Below are positions 1 to 5,284 of a stretch of DNA of 5,284 nucleotides, piece by piece. The DNA lies in NCBI GenBank assembly GCA_020059425.1, contig JAGVCD010000172.1, positions 1 through 5,284 of the forward strand, read 5' to 3'. Position numbers and translations under genes: made by a program. The stretch comes from Chamaesiphon sp. GTDB taxonomy: Bacteria; Cyanobacteriota; Cyanobacteriia; Cyanobacteriales; Chamaesiphonaceae. The notes beneath the pieces are model-generated. The model saw only the letters and a program-made list of their open reading frames with translations, was not told where the DNA came from and ran no database searches. Positions within the stretch are counted from its first letter, which is position 1. Every line of letters begins with the position of its first letter.

Positions 1-730
1 AATGACGAGATAGTCTTTGGCGATCGCTCGGTACTCGGTTTTCATCTCGATAGCCATAGTATAGTCCGTGCAGAATGAAGACCTTATCCCAAAAAGTTCT
101 TTGGGCATCAATGGTAATGATGCTGGGAACCGAAAAATCCCAGTCTGTGAGAATAGGAGAGATTAACGGCTCGATTGAATGTTTTTGATGGGGATCAACC
201 GCAGAACGTTCTCCCCCTTCTAGTTTTACAGTTGGCTGCACATATTCATCATTTTCAAATAAAGAAGGATAGTACAAAAGTAAAGTTGATCGATCATTTT
301 CATCGATCGCGATCGAACACTCCGCAGATAACCGAACTACAGCTTGCTCCAAGTCACTTTTTAGATTGCTGCAAATATATTCAGAAGTCTTCCCCTTTAT
401 TTTCTTAGATAAATCTTCTCTCTTGCTTTTGGATAGACTTGAAATTTGATCGCTTTCAAAGCCAAGATCCTCCGAGAAAATTGTAAAATCTACATCCTCA
501 GAAAATCTCTGAATTAATCCATACACTTTGGAGAGAGAAGTGCCGCCCTTGAATAAAATTCGAGGATGTTGTTGGGTTGAGCCGTTATAGAGAATATCTA
601 GAATGACAGACACCCAGAAATCTTTCTCGATGTAGGTTGCTCTTGTATCCAGGCTCTCCGCTGCTGCTTCAAAAACATCCCGGCGATCGTCCACTGATAA
701 CATTAGGAATCGCTGAAATGATTCATTCAT
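1..730 (-). CDS. abiEii: AbiEii nucleotidyltransferase toxin, 3' end off window
   Basis: Toxin of an AbiE (type IV) toxin-antitoxin pair, COG2253 family of DNA polymerase beta-like nucleotidyltransferases. I translated the minus strand from the ATG at 730-728 to the left edge. The frame is open for 243 codons with no stop, so the C-terminus lies outside the window. Motifs seen: KGGTSLSK at residues 61-68; FSEDVDF at 76-82, the acidic metal-binding motif; KLEGGER at 169-175; TFWDKVFILH at 212-221; and RLSRH at 239-243, the start of the usual SRHYYDL-type C-terminal motif. The start codon overlaps the AbiEi stop (ATGA at 730-727), the usual translational coupling of this pair. AbiEii toxins are known to need a nucleotide and to cause reversible growth arrest, and some relatives modify tRNA. 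The target here is unknown. All core motifs are intact, so I expect an active toxin unless the missing part is broken. Confidence 0.88.
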   Translation of the reverse strand, partial: MNESFQRFLMLSVDDRRDVFEAAAESLDTRATYIEKDFWVSVILDILYNGSTQQHPRILFKGGTSLSKVYGLIQRFSEDVDFTIFSEDLGFESDQISSLSKSKREDLSKKIKGKTSEYICSNLKSDLEQAVVRLSAECSIAIDENDRSTLLLYYPSLFENDEYVQPTVKLEGGERSAVDPHQKHSIEPLISPILTDWDFSVPSIITIDAQRTFWDKVFILHGLYYGYRDENRVPSDRQRLSRH

Positions 731-1350
731 GCCATCGCGTTCCCATCGCTACAGAAATCACGCACGATCGCTTTCATCCACAGGGGTAGAGAGTCTACAT
801 CTTTCATCAAGTCGGCTTTAACTAAATCGGATGTATTCGATCGCAAGATATCGACAACGCTTGGATCCTGAGCTGCTGTGTTTCCCAGCCATGACAAAGC
901 TCGGATAACGCGATCGCCAGGACGATCGATCCATTTCATGATTTTTTGATGAATGTGTTGCAGGCGAACAGTGCGATCGCCAATTTTGATTTTTTTGGAA
1001 GCACCGTCAGTAATATAAGTGTTTTTGGCGGGTACGGCGTTAGTTAGACCGAGTTGATTGGCCGCAACGATGCCATCGGGTGCAATTTTGGTATGATTCC
1101 GTCGGGAAATGGCTTGAACAGCAGTGTCGATATTTGGCGGGGCGGGTCGATTGAGAATGCTACTAATGCGCGGGAAGTCGTATAAGCCTCGGCTGATTCG
1201 TCGAAGGATGCCTTTTTTGACTAATCGCGCTAGCACTTGATCGATCGCTGCACGATTTCCTAGGTCGAGGAAGTCTTTTGGAGTACATGCCCATTTTCCA
1301 CGACCGTGGCCTTTGATGCGACGCATGATTTTAGTGGCTAGGCTCAGCAT
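727..1350 (-). CDS. abiEi: AbiEi-family antitoxin / transcriptional regulator (DUF6088-like)
   Basis: Antitoxin of the AbiE pair. In this family it represses its own operon through an N-terminal winged helix-turn-helix and counters the toxin without forming a stable complex. From ATG 1350 the protein is 207 aa, normal for the family. The N-terminus (residues about 1-65) contains GRGKW, TPKDFLDLG and then a recognition-helix region ending in RRISRGLYDFPR, typical of these wHTH domains. The rest is the family's C-terminal domain. An in-frame TTG (1416) and GTG (1410) upstream would give up to 229 aa. I prefer ATG 1350 because AAGG (1360-1363) sits 9 nt before it, family members usually start just before this point, and the TTG lies inside the apparent -35 box. 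The stop overlaps the toxin start by 4 nt. Two GCGATCGC octamers inside the gene suggest long residence in a cyanobacterial genome. Confidence 0.85.
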   Translation of the reverse strand: MLSLATKIMRRIKGHGRGKWACTPKDFLDLGNRAAIDQVLARLVKKGILRRISRGLYDFPRISSILNRPAPPNIDTAVQAISRRNHTKIAPDGIVAANQLGLTNAVPAKNTYITDGASKKIKIGDRTVRLQHIHQKIMKWIDRPGDRVIRALSWLGNTAAQDPSVVDILRSNTSDLVKADLMKDVDSLPLWMKAIVRDFCSDGNAMA

Positions 1351-1387
1351 TTCATTTTGCCTTAAAATATCTTGACCTACTGTATGA

Positions 1388-1416
1388 ATTTTAGCTTGTT
1401 TTTCTGACACTGACAA
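1388..1416 (-). promoter_or_regulatory. sigma70-like promoter of the abiE operon
   Basis: On the minus strand TTGTCA (1416-1411) is followed after exactly 17 nt by TAAAAT (1393-1388), each 5/6 to consensus. Transcription would start near 1381, giving a leader of about 30 nt before ATG 1350 with its AAGG ribosome binding site. Inferred from sequence only, but the fit of spacing, leader and start codon is good. Confidence 0.55.
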
Positions 1417-1418
1417 GC
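1394..1418. promoter_or_regulatory. candidate AbiEi operator: inverted repeat across the -35/-10 spacer
   Basis: The plus strand has GCTTGT at 1394-1399 and ACAAGC at 1413-1418, a perfect 6-bp inverted repeat with a 13-bp spacer. It covers the -35 box and abuts the -10 box of the abiE promoter. AbiEi proteins are known to autorepress by binding inverted repeats in their promoter, so this is the natural candidate. The arms are short and chance is not excluded. Confidence 0.35.
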
Positions 1419-1507
1419 CTGAAATCTACAGTCAAAGGTATTTATAGCTAAAATCACCCAATAGATTATACGAAAAACTAGATTTTCATTGTGTTTTCTT
1501 TTAGTCA

Positions 1508-1930
1508 TCAGGGACGGATTTCCATCATGCGCTCAGGATTAGCCAGTTCTTGGAAGCCAAATTGCTTGTACAGACCATGCGCGTCTCTGGTAGCCAACAA
1601 AAAACGTCGCAGATTCTGAAGCTCTTCATGTCCTTGAATAGCTTCCGTCAGCCACTTGGACAGCCCTTGACCGCGATGTGGTTCCAGAATATAGACATCT
1701 GCAAGATATGCGAACGTAGCTTTGTCTGTGACCACCCGCCCAAAACCAACTTGTTCTGCACCGTGGAATAACCCGAAAGGCAACGAGTTTTGAATAGATC
1801 GCTCCACTATCTCGATCGATACCCCCGGCGACCAATAACTCCTCGTTAGGAAGGCATGAATAGCCGCCAAATCAAGACAATTTCGGTCAGTCGTGATGGT
1901 GTATCCAGCTGGGTGGGTAGCAATTAACAT
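1508..1930 (-). CDS. GNAT-family N-acetyltransferase
   Basis: Small single-domain GNAT protein, 140 aa, predicted to transfer an acetyl group from acetyl-CoA to an amine; the substrate cannot be told from sequence. The acetyl-CoA-binding motif A is clear: LADVYILEPHRGQGLSKWL (residues 76-94), with the RGQGL pyrophosphate loop at 86-90. It is followed by the motif B region LATRDAHGLYKQFGFQEL (112-129). The N-terminal part (about 10-65) matches the usual beta1-alpha1-alpha2 arrangement. The ATG at 1930 has no Shine-Dalgarno sequence; a -10-like TACTAT at 1940-1935 lies only 4 nt upstream, so a leaderless or near-leaderless mRNA is possible. It is downstream of glnB on the same strand but separated from it by a strong terminator. 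No DUF1778/RHH antitoxin gene adjoins it, so it is not a TacT/AtaT-type toxin candidate. Confidence 0.85.
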   Translation of the reverse strand: MLIATHPAGYTITTDRNCLDLAAIHAFLTRSYWSPGVSIEIVERSIQNSLPFGLFHGAEQVGFGRVVTDKATFAYLADVYILEPHRGQGLSKWLTEAIQGHEELQNLRRFLLATRDAHGLYKQFGFQELANPERMMEIRP

Positions 1931-1964
1931 TAAAATAGTAGAGTTTGATTAGTGTGACATGAGC

Positions 1965-1992
1965 AAAAAGCCCGGTCTTGCAACCAGGCTTT
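1965..1992 (-). terminator. rho-independent terminator of glnB
   Basis: On the minus strand a 10-bp stem (1992-1983 with 1976-1967, one G-U pair, core GCCTGGT/ACCGGGC) closes a 6-nt loop, and the U-run continues to 1965 (five T in total). It lies 41 nt after the glnB stop and before the GNAT gene. The plus strand also ends in a T-rich ATTTTA, so it may work in both directions. Confidence 0.85.
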
Positions 1993-2032
1993 ATTTTAAT
2001 TTCTATTTCCAAGTTCATTACTGAAAAACGGA

Positions 2033-2422
<390 letters not shown>

Positions 2423-2460
2423 TTAGCTAATAACAGATTTTTAACACTCTTACTAGCGAT

Positions 2461-2486
2461 AATTGTGTAACTTTAGATACACAATT
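2461..2486 (-). promoter_or_regulatory. NtcA box of the glnB promoter, between divergent genes
   Basis: GTA-N8-TAC, the NtcA consensus, at 2467-2480 lies inside a larger perfect palindrome: AATTGTGTA (2461-2469) and TACACAATT (2478-2486) around 8 nt. On the minus strand a -10-like TTAAAA (2444-2439, within TTAAAAAT) starts exactly 22 nt past the box, the canonical spacing for NtcA-activated promoters. This places the glnB transcription start near 2432 with a leader of about 60 nt. The -10 is not a perfect TAN3T, and no -35 is present, as expected for this class. The same site ends 21 nt before the kinase ATG at 2502. Confidence 0.8.
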
Positions 2487-2501
2487 GAGATATGTAAATT
2501 G

Positions 2502-3770
2502 ATGAAATTATCTCTGGGAATAGATTTTGGCACATCTGGCGCTCGATCGGCGGTTATTGATAATGATTGTAATATCTGCTGGTTAAATAATCAGCCATTT
2601 GTAGTATCTGCTTCGTCATTAGAGCAGGTTTGGGCGCAAACCTTATGGCAGTTGATCGCTCGCATCCCGCCAGCCATCAAAAATAATATTGGTCGGATCG
2701 CGATCGATGGCACTTCTTCGACGGTTTTGTTGTGTGATGTAGCGGGTCAGGTCTTGGGCGAACCATTGCTGTACAACGATGATCGAGGCAAAATTGGGCT
2801 AGAGCAAGTGAGATCGATCGCCCCCGCCGCACATTCAGTGATTAGCGCGACCTCTAGTTTTACCAAGTTACTGTGGTATGCGCAGCAGCCCTACTTCGCC
2901 CAGGCACAATATTTTTTGCACCAAGCTGATTGGTTAGCCTCCTTACTACATGGTCAACTGGGAATCAGCGACTACCATAATGCCCTGAAATTGGGCTATG
3001 ACGTGGTTAATTTAGAATATCCAGGCTGGTTGCAAACAACTCCTTTTTTCCCTCTTTTGCCGCAGATTCTGACACCCGGTCAGCCGATCGCCACACTGTT
3101 GCCAGATGTGTCTCAGCAGTTAGGTTTATCGGCAGATTGCCTAGTCTGTGCCGGAACGACCGATAGCATTGCTGCTTTTGCAGCAGCAGGGGCAAATCAA
3201 CCGGGGCAGGCCGTGACTTCGCTGGGTTCTACCCTGGTGTTGAAGTTATTGAGTGAGCAGCCGATCGATCAGGCGCAGTATGGCATCTATAGCCACCGCT
3301 GGGGAGATTTATGGCTGGTGGGTGGAGCTTCTAATACGGGGGGAGCTGTGCTGCGGCATTTTTTTAGCGATCAAGAGCTAGCTGATTTGAGTAAGTCGAT
3401 CGATCCCCAACAGCCCACGGATTTAGATTACTATCCGCTGTTGCGATCAGGAGAACGTTTTCCAGTTAATGACCCAGAGTTAACGCCCCGCGTTACTCCG
3501 CGACCAACGCAAGATGCAGAATTTTTAGCGGGTTTACTAACGGGGGTAGCTCGCATTGAGGCACAAGGCTATCAGCTGTTGCAAAAATTGGGTGCCCATC
3601 CGCTGACAGCTGTTTACAGCGCTGGGGGTGGCGCTAAGAACTTGGTTTGGCAGCAGATTCGTCAGCGTCAATTGCAAGTACCGATGCTGACAGCTATCAA
3701 TCAGGATGCCGCTTATGGCACTGCTTTAATTGCCCAGCAAGGAATTAATTTCACAGGCAAACATCACTAA
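2502..3770 (+). CDS. FGGY-family sugar kinase, probable D-ribulokinase
   Basis: Cytosolic ATP-dependent pentulose kinase, most likely D-ribulose to D-ribulose 5-phosphate. It resembles the cyanobacterial/plant SePSK / AtXK-1 group, often labelled xylulokinase in databases. The 422-aa length matches this group and is shorter than classic XylB at about 480-500 aa. The FGGY N domain (about 4-230) begins GIDFGTSGAR, with Asp8 and Thr11 of the phosphate-binding loop, and includes AIDGTSSTVLLCD (67-79) and SDYHNALKLGY (156-166). CAGTTDSIAAF (216-226) contains Asp221, the family's catalytic base. The C domain has TSLGSTLVLKLL (239-250), GGASNTGGA (274-282) and the ATP-site loop SAGGGAKN (373-380). 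I start at ATG 2502. An in-frame TTG at 2463 adds 13 residues unlike the family and lies inside the NtcA palindrome. The Shine-Dalgarno is weak (GAGA, 2487-2490). Ribulose versus xylulose specificity is inferred from resemblance. Confidence 0.9.
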   Translation: MKLSLGIDFGTSGARSAVIDNDCNICWLNNQPFVVSASSLEQVWAQTLWQLIARIPPAIKNNIGRIAIDGTSSTVLLCDVAGQVLGEPLLYNDDRGKIGLEQVRSIAPAAHSVISATSSFTKLLWYAQQPYFAQAQYFLHQADWLASLLHGQLGISDYHNALKLGYDVVNLEYPGWLQTTPFFPLLPQILTPGQPIATLLPDVSQQLGLSADCLVCAGTTDSIAAFAAAGANQPGQAVTSLGSTLVLKLLSEQPIDQAQYGIYSHRWGDLWLVGGASNTGGAVLRHFFSDQELADLSKSIDPQQPTDLDYYPLLRSGERFPVNDPELTPRVTPRPTQDAEFLAGLLTGVARIEAQGYQLLQKLGAHPLTAVYSAGGGAKNLVWQQIRQRQLQVPMLTAINQDAAYGTALIAQQGINFTGKHH

Positions 3771-3853
3771 TCTTCCGCAAATGTTTCGGCTAGTACACTT
3801 GACATAGCCTCTTGCTTATCTACCTTAATTGAGCAGTAGCTGGAGAAAAAGTC

Positions 3854-3871
3854 GTACAATGTTGTTGTACA
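3854..3871 (+). promoter_or_regulatory. YefM-type operator overlapping the TA promoter -10 box
   Basis: A perfect inverted repeat, GTACAA (3854-3859) and TTGTAC (3865-3870), surrounds a 5-nt centre, and the right arm completes TGTACA at 3866-3871. TGTACA is the known core motif recognised by YefM in the E. coli yefM-yoeB operator, where two such motifs sit side by side. The left arm contains TACAAT (3855-3860), a good -10 hexamer, so bound antitoxin would block the promoter. The -35 is weak: TTGAGC at 3829-3834 with a 20-nt spacer. Confidence 0.6.
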
Positions 3872-3872
3872 G

Positions 3873-3886
3873 TTCAAAGCTTTGAA
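3873..3886. repeat. perfect 14-bp palindrome just before the antitoxin start codon
   Basis: TTCAAAGCTTTGAA reads the same on both strands and ends 2 nt before the ATG at 3889, in the place where a Shine-Dalgarno sequence would be; none is seen. It may be a second operator half next to the TGTACA dyad, or it may affect translation of the antitoxin. Its function is not known. Confidence 0.5.
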
Positions 3887-3888
3887 TT

Positions 3889-4173
3889 ATGTCTAATTCT
3901 GAGATAACGTATTCCCATGCTCGTGCCCATTTAGCAGAAATACTTAACCGAGTGTCTCAAGATCAAGAAATTATTACCATTACCCGTCGTGACCAGCCAG
4001 ACATTGCGCTCATTGCTGCTGATGAACTATCCAGCTTGCTGGAGTCTGTTTATCTGCTCCGCAGCCCCGCCAATGCCAAGCGTTTATTTCGATCGATGGA
4101 ATGGGCAAAATCAATGGCAGCTATTCCTCAAACCCTAGATGAACTTAAACAGGAGTTGTCTATTGAGCCGTAG
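3889..4173 (+). CDS. yefM: YefM/Phd-family antitoxin
   Basis: Antitoxin of a type II YefM-YoeB module. It neutralises the toxin by direct binding and, with it, represses the operon. At 94 aa it is slightly longer than E. coli YefM. The N-terminal dimerisation and DNA-binding domain runs from about residue 5 (ITYSHARAHLAEILNRV) through ITITRRDQPDIALIAADELSSL (29-50). The motif ESVYLLRSPANAKRL (52-66) is the family signature that leads into the toxin-binding tail. The C-terminal tail (about 67-94) is acidic and presumably disordered until it binds toxin. It starts at ATG 3889 with no visible Shine-Dalgarno; a palindrome occupies that position. The AGGAG for the toxin gene lies inside its last codons and the two reading frames overlap, so the toxin is translationally coupled to it. 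Confidence 0.93.
   Translation: MSNSEITYSHARAHLAEILNRVSQDQEIITITRRDQPDIALIAADELSSLLESVYLLRSPANAKRLFRSMEWAKSMAAIPQTLDELKQELSIEP
4151..4155 (+). promoter_or_regulatory. ribosome binding site that decides the YoeB start
   Basis: AGGAG lies 7 nt before the in-frame TTG at 4163. The alternative ATG at 4139 has no purine-rich sequence upstream. This favours TTG 4163 as the toxin start and an 11-nt overlap with the antitoxin gene. Confidence 0.6.
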
Positions 4174-4486
4174 CAAGAAAACAACTCCAGGCTTAGAAGC
4201 AACTCCGCTAACTCCCTTTTTCCCAGTTTTTAGTCCTGATTTTAGAGCTGACTTGCGCTGGTGGTATCGACAAGAACCAAAGAAGGCTGACCGCATCATG
4301 GATTTGATTACTAATGTCCTGGATGGTGATCCTTTTAGTGGCTTGGGCAAACCAGAGCTACTAAAATATGTCTCTGAATCTAATACTTGGTCTAGGCGGA
4401 TAGATTTAGAACATCGCTTAGTCTATCAAATTGACCAAAATCGAATCATCTTTTTGCAAGCTCGTTACCATTATGAAAATAGTTAA
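4163..4486 (+). CDS. yoeB: YoeB/Txe-family mRNA-interferase toxin
   Basis: Ribosome-dependent endoribonuclease of the RelE/YoeB fold that cleaves mRNA in the A site; partner of the adjacent antitoxin. From TTG 4163 the product is 107 aa; ATG 4139 would give 115. The core runs from about residue 22 (VFSPDFRADLRWW) to the C-terminus and carries the family signatures DPFSGLGKPELLKY (56-69), WSRRIDLEHRLVYQI (76-90) and the end RYHYENS. Residues matching E. coli YoeB Glu46, Arg65, His83 and Tyr84 are Glu65, Arg85, His103 and Tyr104, so the active site looks complete. Two departures from the 84-aa E. coli protein are visible: about 20 extra N-terminal residues, rich in Lys, Thr and Pro, and three extra residues (ENS) after the usually terminal His-Tyr. 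The gene overlaps the antitoxin by 11 nt and is probably limited by its TTG start. Confidence 0.92.
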   Translation: MSRSKKTTPGLEATPLTPFFPVFSPDFRADLRWWYRQEPKKADRIMDLITNVLDGDPFSGLGKPELLKYVSESNTWSRRIDLEHRLVYQIDQNRIIFLQARYHYENS

Positions 4487-4639
4487 GCCGTTATTTCCCA
4501 GAGATTAACTATTCAAATTCTCCCATTGCTCCCAGCCGAATAGTAATTAACTCCACATCGGTTAACGCCTCATGAGGTCCTTGCCTTGTCCCTAAAGGTG
4601 TTGTCCAAAAACACCCGGCTTTACATGGAGAGTGATAGT

Positions 4640-5284
4640 TTACAGTCGATCGAACGCCGCCATAATAATCCGCTCGGTTTCTGCCCAGTTGATACATTTA
4701 TCAGTAACAGATACTCCATATTGCAACTGACTCAAATCCGCCGGAATCGATTGGCTACCCTCGGATAGGTGCGATTCTAACATCAGACCCACTGTCGAAG
4801 TATTGCCATTCACAATCTGTTGAATGACGCTTTCCATGACGATCGGCTGTAATCGATAATCCTTATTAGAATTGCCGTGGCTACAGTCAATTACAATGCG
4901 GGGCTTCATCCCCGCTTTTTTCAGAGCCACTTCTACTTCACCAACACTTACCGGGTCGTAGTTGGGCTTCCCTTCACCGCCGCGTAGAATCACATGACCA
5001 TAGGCATTGCCGGTAGTCTGAAAAACACTGACCTGACCCTGTTGATTGATACCCAGGAAATTGTGGGGTTGCATGGCCGACTGCAAAGCATTGAGGGCTA
5101 CTTTAATGCTGCCATCGGTGCCATTCTTAAAACCCACTGGCATAGAAAGACCGCTAGCCATTTCCCGATGGGTTTGGGACTCAGTGGTACGGGCACCGAT
5201 CGCCGCCCAAGCAATTAGATCGCCAATGTATTGAGGCACGATCGGATCGAGGGCTTCGGTAGCGGTGGGTAAACCAATTTTGGT
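4640..5284 (-). CDS. aroF: type I DAHP synthase, N-terminus off window
   Basis: 3-deoxy-D-arabino-heptulosonate-7-phosphate synthase: condenses phosphoenolpyruvate and erythrose 4-phosphate in the first step of the shikimate pathway (cytosol, metal-dependent TIM barrel). The frame is open from the right edge to TAA at 4642-4640, giving 214 residues; about 130 N-terminal residues, including the metal-binding Cys and the usual regulatory end, are outside. A GTG at 5239 is an internal Val, not the start, because TKIGLPTATEALDPI continues upstream in frame. Motifs: GARTTESQTHRE (30-41), GFKNGTDGSIKVA (51-63), HVILRGG (97-103), DCSHGNSNK (133-141), ESHLSEG (170-176) and VTDKCI (193-198). The three visible metal ligands of the E. 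coli AroG type correspond to His136, Glu170 and Asp195. Feedback sensitivity (Phe, Tyr or Trp) cannot be judged because the relevant N-terminal part is missing. The aroF symbol is a family-level choice. Confidence 0.95.
   Translation of the reverse strand, partial: TKIGLPTATEALDPIVPQYIGDLIAWAAIGARTTESQTHREMASGLSMPVGFKNGTDGSIKVALNALQSAMQPHNFLGINQQGQVSVFQTTGNAYGHVILRGGEGKPNYDPVSVGEVEVALKKAGMKPRIVIDCSHGNSNKDYRLQPIVMESVIQQIVNGNTSTVGLMLESHLSEGSQSIPADLSQLQYGVSVTDKCINWAETERIIMAAFDRL

Noticed and set aside
175..408. Plus-strand 77-aa ORF
   Set aside because: It is antisense to the AbiEii toxin, whose motifs are clear, and resembles no known family.
1465..1470. Minus-strand TATAAT as an additional abiE promoter
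   Set aside because: No -35-like hexamer is found at 16-18 nt upstream, and the pair at 1388-1416 is much better placed.
1508..1930. GNAT protein as a TacT/AtaT-type toxin
   Set aside because: No ribbon-helix-helix (DUF1778) antitoxin gene lies next to it; the neighbours are a terminator and the abiE promoter region.
2463..2501. Extended TTG start of the kinase
   Set aside because: The 13 extra residues are translated from the NtcA palindrome. The family begins at the GIDFGTSGAR region shortly after ATG 2502, and Asp8 and Asp221 numbering then match the characterised relative.
3788..3809. GGCTA-N12-TAGCC as the kinase terminator
   Set aside because: A 5-bp stem with a 12-nt loop and no following T-run.
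3799..3826. Perfect -35 TTGACA (3799-3804) as the yefM promoter
   Set aside because: The best -10 at 16-17 nt is TACCTT (3821-3826), a poor match; the TACAAT within the operator dyad is more convincing, though a second weak promoter here is possible.
4597..4615. Hairpin GGTGTT-N7-AACACC as the aroF terminator
   Set aside because: Only 6 bp with a 7-nt loop and no real T-run after it on the minus strand; too weak to call.
4509..4768. Small ORFs on both strands over the aroF 3' end (minus 4509-4697, plus 4586-4768)
   Set aside because: They largely overlap the conserved DAHP synthase C-terminus or intergenic sequence and show no recognisable family or ribosome binding site.

Overview
The window looks like a stretch of cyanobacterial chromosome. 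CGATCG, the core of the cyanobacterial HIP1 repeat, occurs more than 20 times in 5.3 kb, about one would be expected by chance, and full GCGATCGC octamers lie at 20-27, 910-917 and 973-980. The PII protein is of the cyanobacterial type, with Ser49 in its T-loop. Its promoter region carries a perfect NtcA box. The sugar kinase resembles the cyanobacterial/plant D-ribulokinase group. The genus cannot be fixed from this sequence.

Layout from left to right. Positions 1-1350 (minus strand) hold an AbiE-type toxin-antitoxin pair: the AbiEi antitoxin (727-1350) is followed, with an ATGA stop/start overlap, by the AbiEii nucleotidyltransferase toxin (730 down to the left edge, 3' end missing). The sigma70-like promoter and a candidate operator lie at 1388-1418. 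Next on the same strand are a small GNAT acetyltransferase (1508-1930), a strong hairpin terminator (1965-1992) and glnB (2033-2371). The 130-bp divergent gap 2372-2501 holds a 9+9 bp palindromic NtcA site (2461-2486). It is placed correctly to activate glnB and lies only 21 bp upstream of the plus-strand kinase start. The kinase (2502-3770) is followed by a YefM/YoeB toxin-antitoxin operon (3889-4486) with its own dyad-symmetric operator region. Converging on it from the right edge is the C-terminal two thirds of a type I DAHP synthase (4640-5284, minus strand).

The genes do not form one pathway. glnB (nitrogen/carbon signalling), the ribulokinase (pentose phosphate entry) and DAHP synthase (first step of aromatic biosynthesis) are housekeeping genes. 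The two unrelated toxin-antitoxin modules, AbiE and YefM/YoeB, flank the glnB-kinase block and are probably accessory insertions. The most useful points beyond plain annotation are: the off-edge AbiEii toxin with no stop in the window; the corrected starts for AbiEi, the kinase and YoeB; the NtcA box shared by two divergent genes; and the YefM-like TGTACA operator next to a second perfect palindrome touching the antitoxin start codon. I see no RNA gene, CRISPR array, insertion sequence or attachment site, and no gene-free stretch longer than 300 bases.
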